Notes: generated by a model not told the origin, from the letters alone. A stretch of DNA of 17,857 nt from Coxiellaceae bacterium UBA1530 (GCA_002323325.1 DCQA01000016.1:1250-19106); one strand, 5' to 3'; counted from the first letter of the stretch, positions 7,145 through 16,063 are shown. Numbers and translations are program-made.

Positions 7145-7936
7145 TTAAACATCGCGTACTTTAGACCGATAGATCTTACATAAAGCAAACGCACCTATCA
7201 ACACCATTGGGATCGACAATAACTGCCCCATAGTCATCCAACCTAATGCGACAAAACCTTTCTGAGAATCTGGCTGTCTAAAAAATTCCAGAATAAACCT
7301 AAAGCACCCATAACACAGCATAAATAATCCCGTAACGGCAAAACGTGGTCTTGGCTGTGAAGAAAATATCCAAATAATCGCAAAAAGTAATAGCCCTTCT
7401 GTAAAACACTCATACAGTTGAGAGGGATGCCGGGGTAGTTCTCCAGCACCCGGAAAGACAACACCCCAAGGAACATCGGTCACGCGCCCCCACAACTCAT
7501 TATTGATGAAGTTACCCAAACGTCCAAAACCCAAACCTATTGGAACTAATGGAACTGCAAAATCGGTGACATCCCAAATATTTTTCTCTGTGTGACGACT
7601 AAATAACCAAAGCGCGATAGCAACACCTAAAAAACCACCATGAAATGACATACCCCCATCCCATACCGCAAATATCTGAGCCGGATGATGCCAATAAAAG
7701 CTGATATTATAAAAAAGCACATAACCACATCGACCACCGAGTATCACACCCACAGCAGCATAAAAAATTAAATCTGATACTTCTGATGACTGCCAAACAC
7801 CATTAGATGAACTAGCTCGTCTGACACCTAAACCCCACGCAGCAATAAAACCCATCAGGTACATAAGTCCGTACCAGTGAACCGATAAAGGTCCAATTTT
7901 AAAGGCGACTGGATCAATGATAGTATAATGAAACAT
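7145..7936 (-). CDS. lgt: Prolipoprotein diacylglyceryl transferase
   Basis: Lgt is the inner-membrane enzyme that moves diacylglyceryl from phosphatidylglycerol to the lipobox cysteine of prolipoproteins, the first step of lipoprotein maturation. The 263-residue protein is polytopic. It shows VHWYGLMYLMGF near the N-terminus, GGRCGYVLFYN, the HGG motif (His99) in GGMSFHGGFLG, the Lgt signature GRLGNFINNELWGR (residues 138-151), and RHPSQLYE (169-176). I chose the ATG at 7936 because the protein then begins MFHYTIIDPVAFKIGPL as in relatives; the frame is open 26 codons further upstream but would run into the preceding gene. A modest AGG site lies nine bases upstream. It follows the TauE/SafE-type gene by 34 bp. 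Confidence 0.96.
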   Translation of the reverse strand: MFHYTIIDPVAFKIGPLSVHWYGLMYLMGFIAAWGLGVRRASSSNGVWQSSEVSDLIFYAAVGVILGGRCGYVLFYNISFYWHHPAQIFAVWDGGMSFHGGFLGVAIALWLFSRHTEKNIWDVTDFAVPLVPIGLGFGRLGNFINNELWGRVTDVPWGVVFPGAGELPRHPSQLYECFTEGLLLFAIIWIFSSQPRPRFAVTGLFMLCYGCFRFILEFFRQPDSQKGFVALGWMTMGQLLSIPMVLIGAFALCKIYRSKVRDV

Positions 7937-7970
7937 TGTGTAATACCTACAATAAAGAATGGTACGTTGA

Positions 7971-8759
7971 CTAGAAGAGCATATGCGCGCCAACAAATAA
8001 CAAAAATACAGCAAAGTATTTTTTTAATTGTTTGGCTGGTAAACGGTACGCTAATTTTGTTCCGAGTGGCACAGAAAACAATGTACCAATAATAATGACT
8101 AAACATACAGGTAGAACGACATAACCAATACTGCCGCTAGGTAGAGTGGTAAAACTCCAACCTAGATAAATATTAGCGGCAGTACCAAGAACCCCTATGG
8201 TCAATGCAACCATAGCTGAAACCATAATGGCTAAATGCACACTAACGCCGTAGCGAATTAAAAAAGGAACGGTTATAAAGCCCCCACCGACACCTAACAA
8301 TGCGCAAATACAACCGATCACGACTCCCATAGCCTGCATAATGTACCACTTAGGCAAAGAACGAGCAGGTTTATCGTCAGCATCTGGTCTCAACATATTC
8401 AGCCCAATAACGACAACCAATACACCAAAAATAATCTTTAACACATGGCCGTGTAAATAATGTCCCAGAGTTGCGCCACAGATTACACCAAACATCAGCC
8501 CACCAAATAATTGACGATATATCTCAAAATAACCAGTATTTTTTTTACTGTGATGAAATACCGAATTAGCCGTTGTACCTATCATAACCGCCAACGATGT
8601 TCCGATAGAGAGATGCATAATAAAATCAGGGTTGACGTGGTTATAGTTAAACACCGTCAGCAAGCAAGGGACAATAACAATACCACCACCTAGCCCAAAG
8701 AGCCCGGACAAGACACCAGCTAACAAACCAACTGCAATAAATACTAACCAAATCAGCAA
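7971..8759 (-). CDS. TauE/SafE (TSUP) family membrane permease
   Basis: This 262-residue protein is a predicted inner-membrane transporter of the TSUP family, whose known members move sulfur-containing organic anions such as sulfoacetate or sulfite, or related small anions. It is strongly hydrophobic with about eight membrane segments and shows the internal duplication typical of the family: the glycine motif GLFGLGGGIVIVP (19-31) recurs as ALLGVGGGFITVP (153-165). The start is a TTG at 8759 with AAGGA seven bases upstream. It lies 26 bp after ptsP and 34 bp before lgt, so it is inserted into the otherwise conserved rppH-ptsP-lgt-thyA order. The substrate cannot be inferred. Confidence 0.87.
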   Translation of the reverse strand: MLIWLVFIAVGLLAGVLSGLFGLGGGIVIVPCLLTVFNYNHVNPDFIMHLSIGTSLAVMIGTTANSVFHHSKKNTGYFEIYRQLFGGLMFGVICGATLGHYLHGHVLKIIFGVLVVVIGLNMLRPDADDKPARSLPKWYIMQAMGVVIGCICALLGVGGGFITVPFLIRYGVSVHLAIMVSAMVALTIGVLGTAANIYLGWSFTTLPSGSIGYVVLPVCLVIIIGTLFSVPLGTKLAYRLPAKQLKKYFAVFLLFVGAHMLF

Positions 8760-8785
8760 TGTAATATCCTTATTATCAATGACAA

Positions 8786-11047
8786 TTAATAACCAGCTCT
8801 AATCAATGCACCCATATCCGCATCATCCAGTACCGTTTCCATGTGCAAACGAATTTCAGTTGCATCGTTCATCTGTAGTACAGTTTTTACTAGAGACTTA
8901 GCTTCTTCATAATGAAAATGCCGAATCATCCATTTTGTCCGCGCCAAGTTTCTAGCATTGAGACTTAAAATATCAAAACCCATCCCCACTAACAATAACA
9001 CTGTCAGTGGATCAGAAGCCATCTCACCACAGATACTCACAGGACGATTAGCCTTATGCGCACCCTTGACTATCGCGTCCAATGAACCCAAAACAGCAGG
9101 GTGTAAACTATTATACCGTTGCGCCACACGCGGATTATTGCGATCTACTGCTAATAAATACTGTATAAGATCGTTACTACCCACTGATATAAAATCCACA
9201 CATTTTGCTAGATCAGTTACCTGATATACCGCAGCAGGAACTTCTATCATCAATCCCAACTTAGGCATCTTAATCTTTAATCCCTCATCTTTGACTTCAC
9301 GAAACGCCTGATCGATGAACATCTTCGCAGCCTCAACCTCTTGCAGCGAAGTGATCATAGGCAGCATGATCGATAAGTTATTTAATCCTTCACTAGCCTG
9401 CATCATAGCGCGCAATTGTTGAAGAAATATATCCGGATGATCTAAACTGATACGAATTCCACGCCAACCCAAAAAAGGATTCTCCTCACTAAAAGGAAAG
9501 TAACGAAGCACCTTATCACCACCAATATCCAGTGTTCTCATGGTCACTGAACGAGGACTAAACGCCGTAAGTAGCTGCCTGTACATTACTCGTTGCTCTT
9601 CTTCACTCGGGAAGCGATCACGCAACATGAAAGGTAACTCTGTGCGATACAATCCAATGCCTTCAGCACCAGACTTTAGCGTCGTTCCACCATCGACGGC
9701 TAAGCCTGTATTGACGTACAGTCCGATCTGATGCCCATCAAGGGTGACGCCCGGCTGATCCCATAACGACTCCAACTGACTATCAAAATCTTTCTCCTCT
9801 CTCACTAAACGTCGAAAGTCTCTCTTCATCTCAGCTGTTGGGTCTACGTAAACCTGACCATTAAATCCATCAACAATCACCTCTTTTCCAGCCAACTGAT
9901 CCAAATGAATCCCCGAAACAGACATAACACTAGGAAGCCCCAATGAACGTGCCAAAATAGCCACGTGGGAATTTCCAGAACCTTTTCCTGAGATAATGGC
10001 ACTTAAGCACCCCTCCGGCACTTCCACAAGCGCTGTGGCACTCACCTCTTCGCTGACTAAAATTGTGTTTTTTTTGAATTTTTTTTGCTCTGGTAGATTT
10101 TTTTGCAAATGAGACAGTATTCGGCGCCCCAAATCTCTAAAATCGGCTGCTCGTTCTCGCAAATAATGATCTTCCAGAGACTCAAAGTGAGCTACGTGAT
10201 GATGAATCACTCGCTTCAAAGCCGCTTGCGCCCAAGCACCAGTTTTTATTTCTTCTATAACTTCGTTCATCAATGAACGACTGTCTAACATGCGTAGGTA
10301 AACATCGAATAATACAGAGTCAGTGTCTGATAATTGAGACTTTGCATTGACCTGCAAGACCCTCATTTCCTCTCGGGTCTGAGTAAGAGCAGATTCAAAG
10401 AGATCAATCTCAGCATCAATATCATTGATTTGCTTGTCTGGTACAGCCTCTAGATCCGCTGGAGGATAAATAACAACAACCTGGCCAACAGCAACGCCAA
10501 AACCACCTGAAATGCCCTCTAGTACAAATTGCTTTTTACGACCAGAAAGATTGACGGAATAAAATTGGATACGGAAACGCTGCAAAGCCTGACCCAACTG
10601 AGCACATACGGTAACCAATAACGCCTCTTGATCCTCATTAAACGCCTTGTTGTTACGGTTAGCTGCCACCCAGACAGCCACCAATTCCCCTTGCGAAAAA
10701 ATAGGCATTCCTAAAAATGCTGTGAGTTTTTCATCATTGAATTGATGATCGGAGACGTAGCAATCATGCAAAGTCATGTTATCTAAATTAACTGGTTCCT
10801 CACGTTCACCTACAAGGCCAATGAGTCCCTCGTGTCGTTTGAAATGGCAACCAACTTCTGGATGAGAATGGTAAAGACCATGATGTGCATTTAAATCATA
10901 GTCACCTGTTTCAATATTGACTAGATACAAGGCAGAAACATCCGCTTGAATTTGGTCCGTTACCTCAGCAATGACGTCTTGCAACACTGACTCTGGCTGG
11001 TGCGCCATCAGCAAATCCTGCAGTAATCGCTGTAGTCGAAGTAACAT
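8786..11047 (-). CDS. ptsP: Phosphoenolpyruvate-protein phosphotransferase EI-Ntr (GAF-EI fusion)
   Basis: PtsP starts the nitrogen-related phosphorelay: it takes phosphate from PEP and passes it to NPr (PtsO) and then EIIA-Ntr (PtsN), a regulatory rather than sugar-transport route. The 753 residues are close to the 748 of E. coli. An N-terminal GAF sensor domain (about 5-160; GLIGLVGEREEPVNL, FLGMPIF) precedes the enzyme I domains: an N-terminal HPr-interacting part (about 175-330), the swivelling domain with the phospho-accepting His361 in GKGSGNSHVAILARS, and the C-terminal PEP-binding barrel with GLYRTELPFMLRDRFPSEEE, RTLDIGGDK, SVGSNDLIQY and the active-site Cys in PVSICGEMASDP. The ATG at 11047 has GAGGG upstream. 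It starts 21 bp after rppH, as in many gammaproteobacteria. Two A8 runs encode a lysine-rich linker near residue 325. Confidence 0.95.
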   Translation of the reverse strand: MLLRLQRLLQDLLMAHQPESVLQDVIAEVTDQIQADVSALYLVNIETGDYDLNAHHGLYHSHPEVGCHFKRHEGLIGLVGEREEPVNLDNMTLHDCYVSDHQFNDEKLTAFLGMPIFSQGELVAVWVAANRNNKAFNEDQEALLVTVCAQLGQALQRFRIQFYSVNLSGRKKQFVLEGISGGFGVAVGQVVVIYPPADLEAVPDKQINDIDAEIDLFESALTQTREEMRVLQVNAKSQLSDTDSVLFDVYLRMLDSRSLMNEVIEEIKTGAWAQAALKRVIHHHVAHFESLEDHYLRERAADFRDLGRRILSHLQKNLPEQKKFKKNTILVSEEVSATALVEVPEGCLSAIISGKGSGNSHVAILARSLGLPSVMSVSGIHLDQLAGKEVIVDGFNGQVYVDPTAEMKRDFRRLVREEKDFDSQLESLWDQPGVTLDGHQIGLYVNTGLAVDGGTTLKSGAEGIGLYRTELPFMLRDRFPSEEEQRVMYRQLLTAFSPRSVTMRTLDIGGDKVLRYFPFSEENPFLGWRGIRISLDHPDIFLQQLRAMMQASEGLNNLSIMLPMITSLQEVEAAKMFIDQAFREVKDEGLKIKMPKLGLMIEVPAAVYQVTDLAKCVDFISVGSNDLIQYLLAVDRNNPRVAQRYNSLHPAVLGSLDAIVKGAHKANRPVSICGEMASDPLTVLLLVGMGFDILSLNARNLARTKWMIRHFHYEEAKSLVKTVLQMNDATEIRLHMETVLDDADMGALIRAGY

Positions 11048-11068
11048 CTTTTTCCCTCTTGTCGCTAA

Positions 11069-11548
11069 TTACTCAGCTTGAATGATTGGTTCAAATTCAG
11101 TTAAGACTGACTGATAGACATCCTTTTTGAAATCAATAACTCTGTTGAGGGGCTCCCAGTAATTCACCCACTCCCAGGCGTCAAACTCCGGCTTACTGGT
11201 ATAATCAAGATCAATTGCTGTATCTGGCACCAATAATTTCAATAAAAACCACTTTTGCTTCTGTCCCACAACCAAAGGTTCACTGTCCAAACGCCAGTAA
11301 CCAATAGGCAAACGATAGGAATACCATTGTTTAGTCTCAGATATTATGTTGACGGACTCTGGCAATAAACCTAACTCTTCTGTTAGTTCACGGTACATCG
11401 CCTCTTCAGGTTTCTCGCTGTCTCGCATACCGCCTTGAGGGAACTGCCAAGCATGCTTTCGTCGACACCGCTTTGCCAATAAAAGCTGCCCAATATTATT
11501 GGATATAATGATACCGACATTGTAGCGATAACCATCTTTATCTATCAT
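11069..11548 (-). CDS. rppH: RNA pyrophosphohydrolase (Nudix)
   Basis: RppH removes pyrophosphate from the 5' triphosphate end of mRNA, starting RNase E-dependent decay. The 159-residue protein begins MIDKDGYRYNVGIIISNN and carries the Nudix box at residues 39-61: Gly39, Glu45, then REL-EE-G with Arg53, Glu54, Glu57, Glu58 and Gly60 matching GX5EX7REUXEEXGU. KRCRRKHAWQFPQGG, just before the box, is typical of the RppH/NudH group. The ATG at 11548 has a purine-rich GGGAAGGG just upstream. It heads the minus-strand cluster rppH-ptsP-TSUP-lgt-membrane protein-thyA and is divergent from nrdA. Direct pairing with ptsP is the usual gammaproteobacterial context. Confidence 0.95.
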   Translation of the reverse strand: MIDKDGYRYNVGIIISNNIGQLLLAKRCRRKHAWQFPQGGMRDSEKPEEAMYRELTEELGLLPESVNIISETKQWYSYRLPIGYWRLDSEPLVVGQKQKWFLLKLLVPDTAIDLDYTSKPEFDAWEWVNYWEPLNRVIDFKKDVYQSVLTEFEPIIQAE

Positions 11549-11734
11549 TACCCTTCCCTATAAACTTTTCACAGCAATCTGTCTTGACAATTCCTCAGTA
11601 ACTTATTGTTTCATAATCAGATCTATACTCGCAATCACTTTACCGCAAAAAAAGAGATGAAATATACTAAAAATACATCCAACACAGTGTGGAACCAACG
11701 TGCATAGATCATCCAAAACCGATTTTTTAACAAG

Positions 11735-11765
11735 TTTTCCACAAGATGATCCCAGGTTATCCACT
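11735..11765 (+). promoter_or_regulatory. Pair of DnaA-box matches upstream of nrdA
   Basis: TTTTCCACA (11735-11743) fits the relaxed DnaA consensus TTWTNCACA at every position. TTATCCACT (11757-11765) matches TTATCCACA at eight of nine positions. They face the same way, 22 bp apart. A weaker reverse match, TGTGGAACC, lies at 11688-11696. In E. coli, DnaA binds boxes upstream of nrdAB and ties its expression to replication; the same use here is inferred from position. Confidence 0.6.
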
Positions 11766-11793
11766 TGCACAAAAAACCATAACACATTATCTT
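11765..11793 (+). promoter_or_regulatory. Candidate nrdAB promoter
   Basis: TTGCAC (11765-11770) and TATCTT (11788-11793) are 17 bases apart; the -35 would touch the second DnaA box and the -10 lies inside NrdR box 1. The hexamers are only three and four of six matches, so the call rests partly on its fit with the overlapping operators. It would leave a leader of about 100 bases. Confidence 0.35.
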
Positions 11794-11829
11794 GTGTTTA
11801 GGGATCAAAGAAACAACTACATATTGTGC
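11782..11829 (+). promoter_or_regulatory. Paired NrdR boxes upstream of nrdA
   Basis: Box 1, ACACATTATCTTGTGT (11782-11797), is a near-perfect palindrome and fits the NrdR consensus acaCwAtATaTwGtgt closely. Box 2, CAACTACATATTGTGC (11814-11829), matches at about 12 of 16 positions. The two are 32 bp apart start to start, the three-helical-turn spacing usual for NrdR box pairs. NrdR is the ATP-cone repressor of ribonucleotide reductase operons; repression of nrdAB here is the expected role. Confidence 0.72.
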
Positions 11830-11900
11830 TTTTATCTAACAACCAGTCATCCAATTGACCAATGACCTGGATTTTTATTGTTACTAATAAAGGAATAACC

Positions 11901-14702
11901 ATGCAAACAACCCTCGTGAAAGATAAACCAACTGAAAAAACAACTGTCATCCCAGGGATGATGTATGTTAAGAAACGCTGTGGTGACATTGTTGAATTCA
12001 ATCAAAATAAAATATTAACAGCTATCAAAAAAGCCTTCCTAGCCATCGACTCAAACCGCGCACAGCACTCTGAGCCTCTACAACAGCAGTTAGAGCGCTA
12101 CTGTGAGTGCGTATTCGCAATGATACAACAGAGACTCAACGGTGCCCAAGTCATCGAAATCGAGCAAATTCAGGACTTCGTTGAAATTACATTGATGCGT
12201 GAGGGTGAGCATCAAGCTGCTCGTTCCTACATTTTATACCGCGAGCAACGCAATGAAGAGCGCAAACTGTTAGAGAGTGAATCGGATGAGATCGAAAATA
12301 CAGCATTTCACGTGCAGTTTGATGATAACCAATCAATGGAAGTGACTCTTGATTGGTTGACCACAATTGTAGAGCAAGCATGTCACCAACATCACAATCT
12401 TGACGCCATGCCAATCGTCAATGAAGCGCGACGGAACCTATTCGACGGCATCAGTATCGATAACGTCTTTAAGGCAGTTATTCTCAGTGCTAGAACATTA
12501 ATTGAAACTAATCCTAACTACTCATACGTAACAGCCAACTTACTACTACAAAGTATTTTTAAAGAGGTCATCCATGGCTTGAAAATCGACACTCCCGTTC
12601 AATCATCCTACAGCCAAGTTGTTTATCAAGATGCGTTCAAAGCATTCATCCAAACCGGAATTGAACTTGACATTCTGGATACTAACTTAAACGATTTTGA
12701 TTTAGATTTTCTAGCACAACATTTAGAACCGTGTCGTGATAATCAATTCACTTACCTCGGCTTACAAACGCTGTACGACCGATACCTCATTCATAATCAA
12801 CAAATCCGTATCGAACTACCCCAAGTCCTCTTTATGCGTGTTGCTATGGGTCTGGCCCATCAAGAAGGAGAACTACGCAATCAACGAGCTGTTGAGTTTT
12901 ATCGTTTACTGTCTTCCTTTGACTACATGACATCAACGCCAACACTGTTCAACTCAGGCACTAATCACCCCCAATTATCCAGTTGTTACTTAACGACGGT
13001 ACCGGATGATCTAGCGGGTATTTATGGAGCCATAAAAGACAACGCCTTACTCTCAAAATTTTCAGGAGGTCTAGGTAATGATTGGACATCTGTTCGCTCA
13101 ATGGGATCCCACATAAAGGGAACGAATGGCGAATCATTGGGTGTGGTTCCTTTTCTAAATGTAGCCGATGCAACAGCAATCGCTGTCAACCAAGGAGGGA
13201 AACGCAAAGGTGCTGTAGCTGCATACTTAGAGACTTGGCATTTAGACATCGAGGAATATTTAGAGCTCCGAAAAAATACTGGGGATGATCGTCGCCGTAC
13301 TCATGACATGAATACTGTCAACTGGATACCTGATTTATTCATGCAACGAGTGATTGAAGATGGTGACTGGACTTTATTCTCGCCGTGTGAAGCTCCTGAA
13401 CTGCATGATCTTTATGGTCCTGATTTCACAGTCGCATACCTCAATTACGAAAACAAAGCAAAACTTGGTGAGATCCAAAGTAAGACTCTCTCTGCAAGTA
13501 CCCTATGGAGAAAAATGCTAACGATGCTTTTTGAAACAGGACATCCATGGCTTACTTTTAAGGACCCTTGTAACCTCCGTTCACCACAGCAGCATGCGGG
13601 TGTTATTCACAGTTCGAATTTATGCACGGAAATCACGCTCAATACCTCTAAAGACGAGATTGCCGTGTGTAATCTGGGTAGTATTAACTTAGCACAACAC
13701 ATCGTAGAGGGAGAGATTGACGTAGAAAAACTCCAAAGAACGATCAAGACTGCCATTCGCATGCTCGATAATGTCATTGACATTAACTACTACAGTGTAC
13801 CACAGGCAAGGAACTCAAACTTACAACATAGACCAGTCGGCCTCGGTATGATGGGCTTTCAAGATGCACTTTATAAGTTAAGAATACCATATGCATCAAA
13901 TGAGGCGGTCAATCTTGCCGACAAAACCATGGAGCTAATCAGTTACTACGCTATCGAAGCCTCTAGTGCACTTGCAAAAGAGCGCGGTAGCTACGAGTCC
14001 TATCAAGGCTCATTTTGGAGCCAAGGTATCCTACCCATTGACTCGATTGCTATTCTAAAAGAAAGTCGTGGCCAGTACCTAGATCAAAATACAGAGCAAC
14101 ACCTCGATTGGAGCACGCTTCGTGAGACAGTTAAATCGCAAGGCATGCGTAACTCTAATGTCATGGCTATTGCACCAACAGCGACCATATCAAATATTTG
14201 TGGCGTGACTCAGTCGATCGAACCCACTTATGAAAACCTCTTCGTCAAGTCCAACTTATCTGGCGAGTTTACTGTGATTAATCCCTATCTATACGAAGAT
14301 CTTGCTGAACTCAACTTGTGGGATTCTGCGATGACTCATGATTTAAAATATTATAACGGAAGTGTGCAACAGATCGACCGTATCCCAGATGATTTGAAAC
14401 AGCTGTATTCAACAGCCTTTGAGGTAGCTCCCAAATGGCTTATTGAAGCAGCATCACGTCGTCAAAAGTGGCTAGATCAAGCACAGTCACTCAATCTCTA
14501 CCTCGCTCAGCCTTCCGGTAAAAAACTCGATACAATGTACAAAATGGCATGGGTCAAGGGACTTAAAACAACCTATTATCTTCGTAGTATCGGGGCGAGT
14601 AATACGGAGAAGTCAACCATTCAAGACAGTCAGCTTAATGCTGTTCAAACACCACCTAAAGCGTGCTCGATCAATGATCCAGACTGTGAGGCATGCCAAT
14701 AA
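11901..14702 (+). CDS. nrdA: Class I ribonucleotide reductase, alpha (large) subunit
   Basis: NrdA reduces ribonucleoside diphosphates to deoxyribonucleotides with a radical supplied by NrdB. The 933 residues exceed the 761 of E. coli NrdA. An N-terminal ATP-cone (about 21-110, the allosteric on/off site) is followed by a second cone-like region (about 130-215) before the barrel, an arrangement like the long Pseudomonas-type enzymes. Catalytic residues are visible: Cys362 in LSSCYL and Cys590 in AVCNLGSINL (redox pair), Asn573, Cys575 and Glu577 in SSNLCTEI (thiyl radical site), MAIAPTATISNI, and the radical-relay Tyr892-Tyr893 in KTTYYLRS. The tail carries the expected cysteine pair (DCEACQ). 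I chose ATG 11901 because AAGGA lies seven bases upstream; the in-frame ATG at 11862 has no such site. nrdB follows after 29 bp. DnaA and NrdR boxes lie upstream. Confidence 0.97.
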   Translation: MQTTLVKDKPTEKTTVIPGMMYVKKRCGDIVEFNQNKILTAIKKAFLAIDSNRAQHSEPLQQQLERYCECVFAMIQQRLNGAQVIEIEQIQDFVEITLMREGEHQAARSYILYREQRNEERKLLESESDEIENTAFHVQFDDNQSMEVTLDWLTTIVEQACHQHHNLDAMPIVNEARRNLFDGISIDNVFKAVILSARTLIETNPNYSYVTANLLLQSIFKEVIHGLKIDTPVQSSYSQVVYQDAFKAFIQTGIELDILDTNLNDFDLDFLAQHLEPCRDNQFTYLGLQTLYDRYLIHNQQIRIELPQVLFMRVAMGLAHQEGELRNQRAVEFYRLLSSFDYMTSTPTLFNSGTNHPQLSSCYLTTVPDDLAGIYGAIKDNALLSKFSGGLGNDWTSVRSMGSHIKGTNGESLGVVPFLNVADATAIAVNQGGKRKGAVAAYLETWHLDIEEYLELRKNTGDDRRRTHDMNTVNWIPDLFMQRVIEDGDWTLFSPCEAPELHDLYGPDFTVAYLNYENKAKLGEIQSKTLSASTLWRKMLTMLFETGHPWLTFKDPCNLRSPQQHAGVIHSSNLCTEITLNTSKDEIAVCNLGSINLAQHIVEGEIDVEKLQRTIKTAIRMLDNVIDINYYSVPQARNSNLQHRPVGLGMMGFQDALYKLRIPYASNEAVNLADKTMELISYYAIEASSALAKERGSYESYQGSFWSQGILPIDSIAILKESRGQYLDQNTEQHLDWSTLRETVKSQGMRNSNVMAIAPTATISNICGVTQSIEPTYENLFVKSNLSGEFTVINPYLYEDLAELNLWDSAMTHDLKYYNGSVQQIDRIPDDLKQLYSTAFEVAPKWLIEAASRRQKWLDQAQSLNLYLAQPSGKKLDTMYKMAWVKGLKTTYYLRSIGASNTEKSTIQDSQLNAVQTPPKACSINDPDCEACQ

Positions 14703-14731
14703 TCACTTAACTATTTTCAAGGAGCAATATA

Positions 14732-15901
14732 ATGACTAACAATGTAAACATTAACTGGGATGATTTTGAAAATGACTCAACCCCATCCAATAATCATCAG
14801 CTAGGCATCAAAGGGGGTACAACGACCGAGATAACCGAAGACACCAGCCAAGCCTCTACGGCAAAAAATACCAAGTCAGAGGCAAAACGTATCCGGGTGG
14901 ATGATAAAAAAATCATTAACTGTCGTGCTGACTTGAACCAGCTAGTACCATTTAAATATGACTGGGCATGGAATAAATACCTCTCCGGCTGCGCGAATCA
15001 TTGGATGCCTAATGAAGTCAATATGACAGCGGATATCGCTTTATGGAAATCAGATAAACTGAGTGATGATGAGCGAACTATCGTTAAACGTAGTCTAGGT
15101 TATTTCGCAACAGCAGACTCCCTGGTGGCTAATAATATTGTTCTAGGTGTGTATCGACTGATCACCAATCCAGAATGCAGGCAATTTTTACTTAGGCAAG
15201 CTTTCGAAGAAGCACTGCACACGCACTCATACCAACATATCATTGAGAGCTTGGGACTAGACGAAGCTGAAGTATTCAACATGTATAGAGAAGTAGAATC
15301 TGTCGCTAATAAAGCGTCGTTTTCAATTAAGCACACGGATGAATTAGCAGACCCTAACTTTTCCACAGGCACTCCTGAAACTGATCAAACCTTGTTACGT
15401 AACTTAATCGGATTTTACGTAATTACAGAGGGTCTATTTTTCTATGTTGGCTTTACCCAAATTCTCGCTATGGGTCGTCAAGGAAAAATGACTGGGACTT
15501 CTGAACAATTTCAATACATCCTGCGAGATGAGTCCATGCATGTTAACTTTGGAATTGACGTGATTAATCAAATCAAGTTAGAAAACCCCCACATATGGAG
15601 CGAGACCTTCCAACAAGAAGTCATCGATATGGTCAAAGAAGGTGTTGAGATAGAATGCGCATATGCAAGAGACACGATGCCTCGAGGTGTACTTGGCCTC
15701 AATGCTGATCTATTTCAAGATTATTTGCAGTACATTGCTAATCGTCGTTTGATTCAAATCGGACTAAAAGAACAATACCCTGGAGTAGAAAATCCTTTTC
15801 CATGGATGAGCGAAATGATGGATTTACGTAAAGAAAAAAACTTTTTTGAAACACGCGTTATCGAATATCAAACAGGCGGCGCTCTTAAGTGGGACGAGTA
15901 G
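14732..15901 (+). CDS. nrdB: Class I ribonucleotide reductase, beta (small, radical) subunit
   Basis: NrdB holds the metal centre that creates the stable radical passed to NrdA. The 389-residue protein has a hydrophilic, likely disordered N-terminal extension (about 1-65) before the ferritin-like core. The metal ligands are Asp129 (ATADSLVANN), Glu160 and His163 (FEEALHTHSYQH), Glu233 (VITEGLFFY), Glu267 and His270 (RDESMHVNFG). Tyr167, seven residues after Glu160, is at the radical-tyrosine position, so this is not the Phe-containing Chlamydia-type (class Ic) variant despite a similar surrounding sequence. Tyr379 near the C-terminus suits the radical relay to NrdA. The ATG at 14732 follows AAGGAG at seven bases. 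The gene ends just before a strong terminator and is co-transcribed with nrdA. Confidence 0.97.
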   Translation: MTNNVNINWDDFENDSTPSNNHQLGIKGGTTTEITEDTSQASTAKNTKSEAKRIRVDDKKIINCRADLNQLVPFKYDWAWNKYLSGCANHWMPNEVNMTADIALWKSDKLSDDERTIVKRSLGYFATADSLVANNIVLGVYRLITNPECRQFLLRQAFEEALHTHSYQHIIESLGLDEAEVFNMYREVESVANKASFSIKHTDELADPNFSTGTPETDQTLLRNLIGFYVITEGLFFYVGFTQILAMGRQGKMTGTSEQFQYILRDESMHVNFGIDVINQIKLENPHIWSETFQQEVIDMVKEGVEIECAYARDTMPRGVLGLNADLFQDYLQYIANRRLIQIGLKEQYPGVENPFPWMSEMMDLRKEKNFFETRVIEYQTGGALKWDE

Positions 15902-15908
15902 AATAATG

Positions 15909-15940
15909 AAGCACACCTTGATACTCAAGGTGTGCTTTTG
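15909..15940 (+). terminator. Intrinsic terminator of nrdAB
   Basis: AAGCACACCTTGA (15909-15921) and TCAAGGTGTGCTT (15925-15937) form a perfect 13-bp stem with a 3-base loop, running into TTTTG just after the nrdB stop. The T tract is short, but the hairpin is very stable and well placed. Confidence 0.88.
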
Positions 15941-16042
15941 TTAAACATCTAGATCATCTAGGATAAAACGAAATTTTGCATGACATCAGATCGAAAGTCT
16001 TACTAGTATCGTTTGACGCAAAGTAGATAGACTCTATTTCGC

Positions 16043-16063
16043 ACACTGATTATCACTCAGTGT
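16043..16063 (-). terminator. Weak hairpin downstream of the cysteine-rich secreted-protein gene
   Basis: ACACTGA (16043-16049) and TCAGTGT (16057-16063) form a perfect 7-bp stem with a 7-base loop, about 20 bases after the stop codon of the minus-strand gene. There is no T run on the minus strand after it, so it is at best a poor terminator or an RNA 3'-end stabiliser. Confidence 0.25.

Noticed and set aside
10066..10089. Two A8 runs on the ptsP coding strand, one creating A AAA AAC, a canonical -1 slippage heptamer
   Set aside because: The full-length frame is intact, the runs encode a lysine-rich linker between domains, and no stimulatory structure or alternative product is evident.
14732..15901. 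NrdB as a class Ic (Phe, Mn/Fe) enzyme because of its Chlamydia-like EEALHTH context
   Set aside because: Tyr167 occupies the radical position, so the Phe substitution that marks class Ic is absent.
15909..15937. The hairpin after nrdB as part of a repeated extragenic element
   Set aside because: Only one copy is seen in the window and its position and T tract are explained by an intrinsic terminator.
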